Shown here in pieces: positions 58,701 to 64,000 of a stretch of 64,000 nucleotides of DNA. Position 1 is the first letter of the stretch, and every line of letters starts with the position of its first letter. The notes beneath the pieces are model-generated. The model was given only the letters and a program-made list of their open reading frames with translations. It ran no database searches and was not told the DNA's origin. The DNA comes from Microvelia longipes (Eukaryota; Arthropoda; Insecta; Hemiptera; Veliidae). A program made the position numbers and the translations under genes. The DNA is taken from the NCBI GenBank assembly GCA_018340805.1, contig JACMZG010001877.1, positions 110,603-174,602 of the forward strand. Reading direction: 5' to 3'.

Positions 58701-59747
58701 AAGGAAGCTCACAGACAAGAAGTATGGGGAAACCGAAATAGTCTCAGAAAAGCAGCATTCCTGTGGCCGATGATGAAACAGTTTACTTTTGGAAAAAAAA
58801 GTTGTTCCAAAAGAATGTTTAAGGCTATAATTTTTCAAAAATCGCACATACGGCTCGCACCGCGAGCCATTAAATATAATATTTTTTTGAAACATCATGT
58901 GGGGTATCAACTGTAGGTATCTATGATGGGTAAGTACACCAAACATATGCATGCGCCGTAGTTTGATCAAGTATACACTGGCGAGCTATAATCACCCAGC
59001 CAAAATCTCGAAAAACACCAAAAAAATGCTTGCCCCCCCCCCCTTTTAAGCAAGGAAAGCCCTAAAATATTGGACCAATAGCGAATAAAGCATTTCCGGG
59101 CCATAGAATTTCGCTGAGAGAAAAAAGTTCAAAGTTAATTTGCAATTTTCATAAAAATCGCAATACGCGCTCACGCGCCAAAAAAAATATTTTCTTTGAA
59201 AATTCATGTGGTGGTATCAAACTGTAGGTATCGATGGCGTAGTACACAAATATGCATCGCTTTTTCAAATAGCTGGCTATTACAACCCGCCAAAAATCTC
59301 GAAACCACCAAAAAATTCCTCCCCCCCCCTTTTAGCATAAGGGAAGCGCTAAAAATATGGGACCAATAGTCATAAAAGCACTTTCCGGCCATAGAAATTT
59401 TTCGGAAAAAAAGTTTCAAAAGTTAATTTTAGCAATTTCAAAACATCGCACATACGCGACGCGCGCCAAAAAATTTTTTTTGAAAATCATGTGGGTTTCA
59501 CATCTGTAGGTAGGTAGTACAAAAAATATGCATCGCTTTTTCAAAATGGCGGGTATTACACCCGCCAAAAATCTCGAAAAACACCAAAATGCTTGGCCCC
59601 CCCCTTTAGTAGCATAGAGAAGCCCTAATATATGGGACCAATAGGCGAATAAAAGCACTTTTCCGGGCCATAGAAATTCTTCGAAAATAACTTTCAAAGT
59701 TTAATTTAAGCAATTTTCAAAATGCACATACGCGCACGCGCCAAAGG
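55731..59747 (+). repeat. Satellite array, about 12 units of about 300-400 bp
   Basis: The unit order is gcacatacgcgcacgcgcca, catgtggggtatcaaactg, gtaggtatcgatgggtagta, tatgcatcgctttttcaaaa, acccgccaaaaatctcgaaa, a run of 7 to 11 C, aaggcataaggagaagccct, gggaccaatagcgaataaaa, and ctttccgggccatagaaatt then cttcgg. The ctttccgggcc block or its degraded form occurs near 55935, 56230, 56515, 56900, 57240, 57570, 57980, 58340, 58760, 59095, 59385 and 59665. Outer units agree well; units between about 56600 and 58950 are riddled with small indels. No coding potential. Short frames in it are chance. Confidence 0.9.
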
Positions 59748-61599
59748 GCTATTGAAGCGAGGCGTAAATATTAAGTATAGAGTATGGTTTTATATATTAA
59801 AGAATTATATTATATCAAATATTGAGAAACCTTTAATGAATTGCAAAGCAGTCATCTTTGACGGGATTCTTTCTGTATTCATCTCCGATGTATCTCTTTG
59901 GAATTCACCGGGATATCTGTTTTCACTTATAGGTAACCTGATTATAATTGCCGTTTAATTTCTGTGTTGACGTTAATTGATTGATTGAAATGAAAATGGT
60001 TAATTACAATTCTACTCATACCCATCGAATCAATAGGTGAGCCAAATGAAATTACATCTTATTAATGATGATTTTATGTGTTTTTTTTCTTCATTGTTTT
60101 ACTCTTTTAGATATAATTTTCAACAAAATTTATTATAATAAACCAACTTAATGTATTTAGACTGCATGTTTTACCCAGTAATTACTTGTAAAAAACCGTA
60201 TGAAACTAATTACAAAAACTATAATATAACACACGGCTAAGTATTGACAAGCCGCCAAAATCTCAATGCTTTCAACTCTCTTTATTTAACACAAAAATCC
60301 CTTCTTTTAAGTAACAAAAAATCCCTACTCTGGCAACACTGTAAGTCGGTTTGTCTTGAATTTTCTTATTTGTTTTTATTTGACAACGTATTTTTTTAAT
60401 TTTTTAAACATTATTTATTTACATTTTAAGTAGGAATATTGTTGTCTCTTATAAATTACCAACTAAGTGTTGCTTTATGAATTATGGCAAAACACATAAA
60501 AACATGATTCTGAGACCGAGCCTGGACCGCTTGAAGTCCACCACTTCTTCCCTTTCTCATCTCGTCCCCCACTTAGCATTTCACCTTTCTTAATATTCTA
60601 CCTTTGGATATTAATAGAAATAGATATCAGCAGTTTATTCAAGGATAAATATATTATATAGGTAAGTGTTTATACTAAGTCATGTGACATCATTATTAAT
60701 AAATTTGATCGTCACACTGCCATAACTAATCATATTTAGGTTTGTATAGCCTTTTATTATTTAATAACTTCCCTGTTTTGCTGCCCAATGCTATCGATGA
60801 ATTAAAATCACAGCCTAAACACGGTGATTTTTTTTCATGTAACGTGAAAAAATGAGATTTAGTATGACTTTTGTTTAAAAATCTGTATTCTTCCTCATTA
60901 CTTTTCTCTTATTCGTCAACATAGGCTGGGAATACTTAAAAAAGCCGAGGAAGCTGCTATACCTTCGTTAGTCAAAGTGCTTAAGTGAAACTTATATTAA
61001 TACCCTTAACACATAAAAGAGTCTCATTTTGTCTCGTACTATTTGGTGTTTTACTATCTTCTGAAATTCAATAAAATGAAGTTCATAATAATCTGAAAAT
61101 GTCTGTTTCCAACATTTCTTTTTCAATTGAAGCATGAATTCCTCTTCCAGAGAAAATAATCTTGGAACAGCAAAGTAAAACGCCATATTACGTTTTATAG
61201 CTAATGTTTGTTTGATGTAACCTAGTCTTTCGCTGTTTGTGTAGAATAATACTTATATTTATTTTTTTACGCTTCAACATTTCTTCCTCATGATGGTAAA
61301 ATAATTAATTTTCATGATCAATTAATTAATTTTATTGATATAATAATTGTGGAAGAAATGAAACAGTGAAAACTTCGTCATTTACTCGGTCTCTACTAAA
61401 AAAAAATTAACTTTCTGAAAACTATTGAGCTTAAATTTATTGATTTAGATAAACAAATGTAAATTTATAATAAAGTTTTTCCTTAAACCCATCTCTTTAT
61501 TACACTGTGAAAAGGCTCATAACATGTTTGTGAATTTTTCATATCTCCAATGTTTATCTTGTTTTATTTAAAACTCGTCCTAGTCCACAACTAAGAGGT
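59748..61599. other. No gene seen
   Basis: Unassigned. taacacacggctaa at about 60228 recurs at 777. No supported gene. Confidence 0.45.
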
Positions 61600-61970
61600 T
61601 AGAATAAAAACATCTCTTTTTATTTCAACTTTCAGCAATTTTTTATTGCTTGAAAAGGATTTTTCTACTACAAATGGCTGTTACTTTTAATATGCTAATT
61701 CAGGTTCAACATTAGGGAGGGGGAATGTAAAAGAAAAAATCTTACCAGTGTCCTTTCTACAAGAGCTTGTAGGAATTATAGAAACTCATTTTTTCTCTCC
61801 TGTCTACAACTTTGCGAATCTCTTTTTTTCCTTTCTCCGCATTTCCAACAAGGAAATTTACATAAAAGCTTTTACTGGAGCAAAGTATGAAAACTGTTGA
61901 AGAAATTCAACAGCCAATTTGTATCCTACATGGCCACAAAGGTGACATTAAATTTAAAAAGTGAAAGTGA
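61600..61970 (+). repeat. Dispersed repeat R4, copy 2
   Basis: Collinear with 34270-34690: tatttcaactttcagcaatt, ctactacaaatggctgttac, aatatgctaattcagg, gtaggaattatagaaa and ggaaatttacataaaagctt, then gaagaaattcaacagccaat. Confidence 0.6.
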
Positions 61971-62991
61971 ACAATTTTTTATTCTTTTGGTTTTATCTAT
62001 ACAATATTTTATACAAATTATTATAAAACGAATGAAGGAAATTCTAATAAAAGAAAAATGTATCTTTTAAAAGGTTTTTGGTTAGTTATCTTTGTAAATA
62101 TGACTATATTTTTGACCTTATTCTTGAAGTAAAGGTAGAATGGTATATTTATATAATTAGAGGTATTAAAACTAACGTTTAAAAACATTTCCTGTAATTA
62201 AATTTAGTACACTTGAATGATTTTATAATTTAAAATAAATATTTCCTTTAAATAATTTACGTTACATTATTAACATCACGAGGGGTAGAGGGAGAACTGT
62301 ACGTAATAAATTAATTAATAATTAACGTTAATAAATTTTTATTTACACAGTAAATTAAAAACATCAAAATATAAATATCTAAAATATAAAAAAACATAAT
62401 GTATAGGAGAGAAAATTATCCATTTATTATTGATCAACAGACAAATATGTTGGTAGTGCCAACATATTTTCACGAAATCTGTATTTTAGATTCCAGCTTG
62501 GTTTTTACTGACGTTAATAAACGCTTAGGTAAAATTTATCTCGTTTAAGTTTTAACAAGTTCAAATTCTATTTGGAAAAAATAAAGATTTAAAGATAGAC
62601 AATGAAGTTGCAATATTGAATAAGTTGCTAATGTGGAGCAAGGAAAGATCAAACTTCGATACGTTGTCATAGAATCAAGACTAGATGTAGGGATCGTCTC
62701 TTCAATAGCATGACTTAGTGTTGGGCTATTGCTGGTCATCAAGAAGCATAACTCATGTAGCTTACCTAAAATCTCGCAGGAAAGCGTTAACAGGAAACAG
62801 GAAAGTGTTGGCCGATCAAAATCGACTTTATTAAAAGACCAAGCAATTAGGTCAAGGGAAACACTTAATTTACAATATAAAATAATAAAAGCGATGCTGT
62901 CCTCATAGAAAGAATAACTAAAATTCACAGTGTAGTAGTTAAATCTTATGACATAAATAAGAGACCTTTGGTCCCTTAGGCTAAAGGCGTG

Positions 62992-62993
<2 letters not shown>
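61971..62993. other. No gene seen
   Basis: Contains a 127-codon open frame on the minus strand (62545-62928) that overlaps an almost open frame on +. Neither shows a known domain. Confidence 0.4.
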
Positions 62994-63074
<81 letters not shown>

Positions 63075-63087
63075 CATATATATATAT
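62994..63087. repeat. TA microsatellite, about 94 bp
   Basis: Nearly pure TA repeat with attat and catat breaks near its end. Confidence 0.95.
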
Positions 63088-64000
63088 GCGTGTTCCTTTT
63101 AGTAGTAACCTTACTAAAAGGCCGTATATTATCAGCATTTATATTATCCCATATAAATACTACGTGCTTTTGAAAACAATAAATTTGTACATTACTTCAT
63201 TTTTTTAGAAATGTTTTTTTTTCGGCTGTTCTTTACTTCCTACAGTAAAATTTTGAATCTTCTGGACAATAATTTTGAGTGTGTGTGTGTAAAGCTGTAA
63301 GAGTTGTGCGGCAAATAAATATATAAGTTATATTTATGTCGTGTGTTGATATAGATGTCAGAGTGGAGAGGGATTTTTTCTGAAATATTGATTTACAGTA
63401 TTTTTTTAATAGCATTGAAGGTAATATTAAAATTTTATTGTAAAAAAATACTTTTCTCAGGTGTTTTCCAAGAATCATCGCTAGACATTTGGTGGATATT
63501 TTTATTTTGCAAGGTGAATACACAGTGAACTTTGCTGAATGTACTCCAATCCTTTATTACTCCATGATATATCATATCAATAAAATATTATACAAATGAT
63601 TGTCACAATGTTTTAAGCATCAGGACACAATTTAACTTTAAATTTAATGGTTTGGTTAAAGGAACTATTTTCAATGTGTTTAATTCAATATACATAGAGG
63701 TGAATGAATAACACGAGAAACAAATAGAACTTCCTCAGATTAATCCTGGGTTAGTCAAATAAGATATTGAAATAAATCATTAATTAAATAAATACCTGAG
63801 CTTCGACCCTAGTCAGGTTCTCTTGGCTTTTATGCTCGGGACGGCTTCTAGATACGGAAACTTACAGTGAATACACGGCTCATTTGAGGTTAAGACATAA
63901 AATACCTACTCTTGGAATCATAAGGTAGGAAACTTTCAAAGAAATTTGGTAAAATGGGCCCAACGACGTACCCTATTGTTTAGTGATCTATCTCCAATCC
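63088..64000. other. No gene seen
   Basis: Unassigned AT-rich DNA to the window edge. Confidence 0.5.

Noticed and set aside
55731..59747. Diverged gene family or exons in the satellite
   Set aside because: Units share sequence but not reading frame. Poly-C runs and indels break every frame.
62545..62928. 127-codon minus-strand open frame
   Set aside because: The longest orphan frame here, but it has no recognisable motif and the opposite strand is nearly as open.

Overview
This is an AT-rich, intron-scale eukaryotic window with no host protein-coding gene that I can support. Everything recognisable is mobile DNA or tandem repeat. The mix suggests an arthropod, probably an insect, with a repeat-rich genome. 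It includes a Mag-like Ty3/gypsy LTR element primed by tRNA-Ser, pieces of at least two kinds of non-LTR retrotransposon, a Penelope-like reverse transcriptase, tRNA-derived SINEs, long TA microsatellites and foldback elements. The taxon is an inference from repeat content, not from any marker gene.

Layout. 1-9.4 kb: a 125-bp tandem repeat, several copies of an unclassified dispersed family (called R1 here), a 132-bp-arm foldback and the 3' tail of a LINE. 9.4-16 kb: a LINE ORF2 C-terminus with a CCHC knuckle, a SINE, TA tracts, two oppositely oriented copies of a GC-rich hairpin-bearing repeat (called HP), and a LINE reverse-transcriptase fragment between them. 16.9-22.1 kb: the best-defined locus, a 76-bp satellite array split by a 4,128-bp LTR retrotransposon and again by a SINE, with target-site duplications at both insertions. 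22-33 kb: further SINE, R1, HP and R3 repeats, including a foldback made from two R3 ends. 33-45 kb: TA tracts, a 56-bp near-perfect palindrome, a decayed Penelope-like reverse transcriptase, and an R1 copy enclosed by 250-270 bp inverted repeats. 45-55 kb: small tandem repeats and hairpins in otherwise featureless DNA. 55.5-59.75 kb: a satellite of about 12 units of about 300-400 bp, with indel-heavy central units. 59.8-64 kb: mostly featureless.

None of the mobile elements looks functional. The LTR element has intact, matching LTR ends and a primer-binding site, but its gag is largely missing. Its pol carries two in-frame stops and a frameshift, and its integrase has lost the block holding the first catalytic aspartate. 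The LINE and Penelope pieces are fragments with stops or missing catalytic residues. The tRNA-derived SINEs would depend on a LINE elsewhere in the genome. I found no clear new biological system. The most unusual structures are the hairpin cluster at 24.9-25.1 kb, the foldback with a hammerhead-like core at 3.7-4.1 kb, and the palindromes at 37.4 and 50.8 kb.
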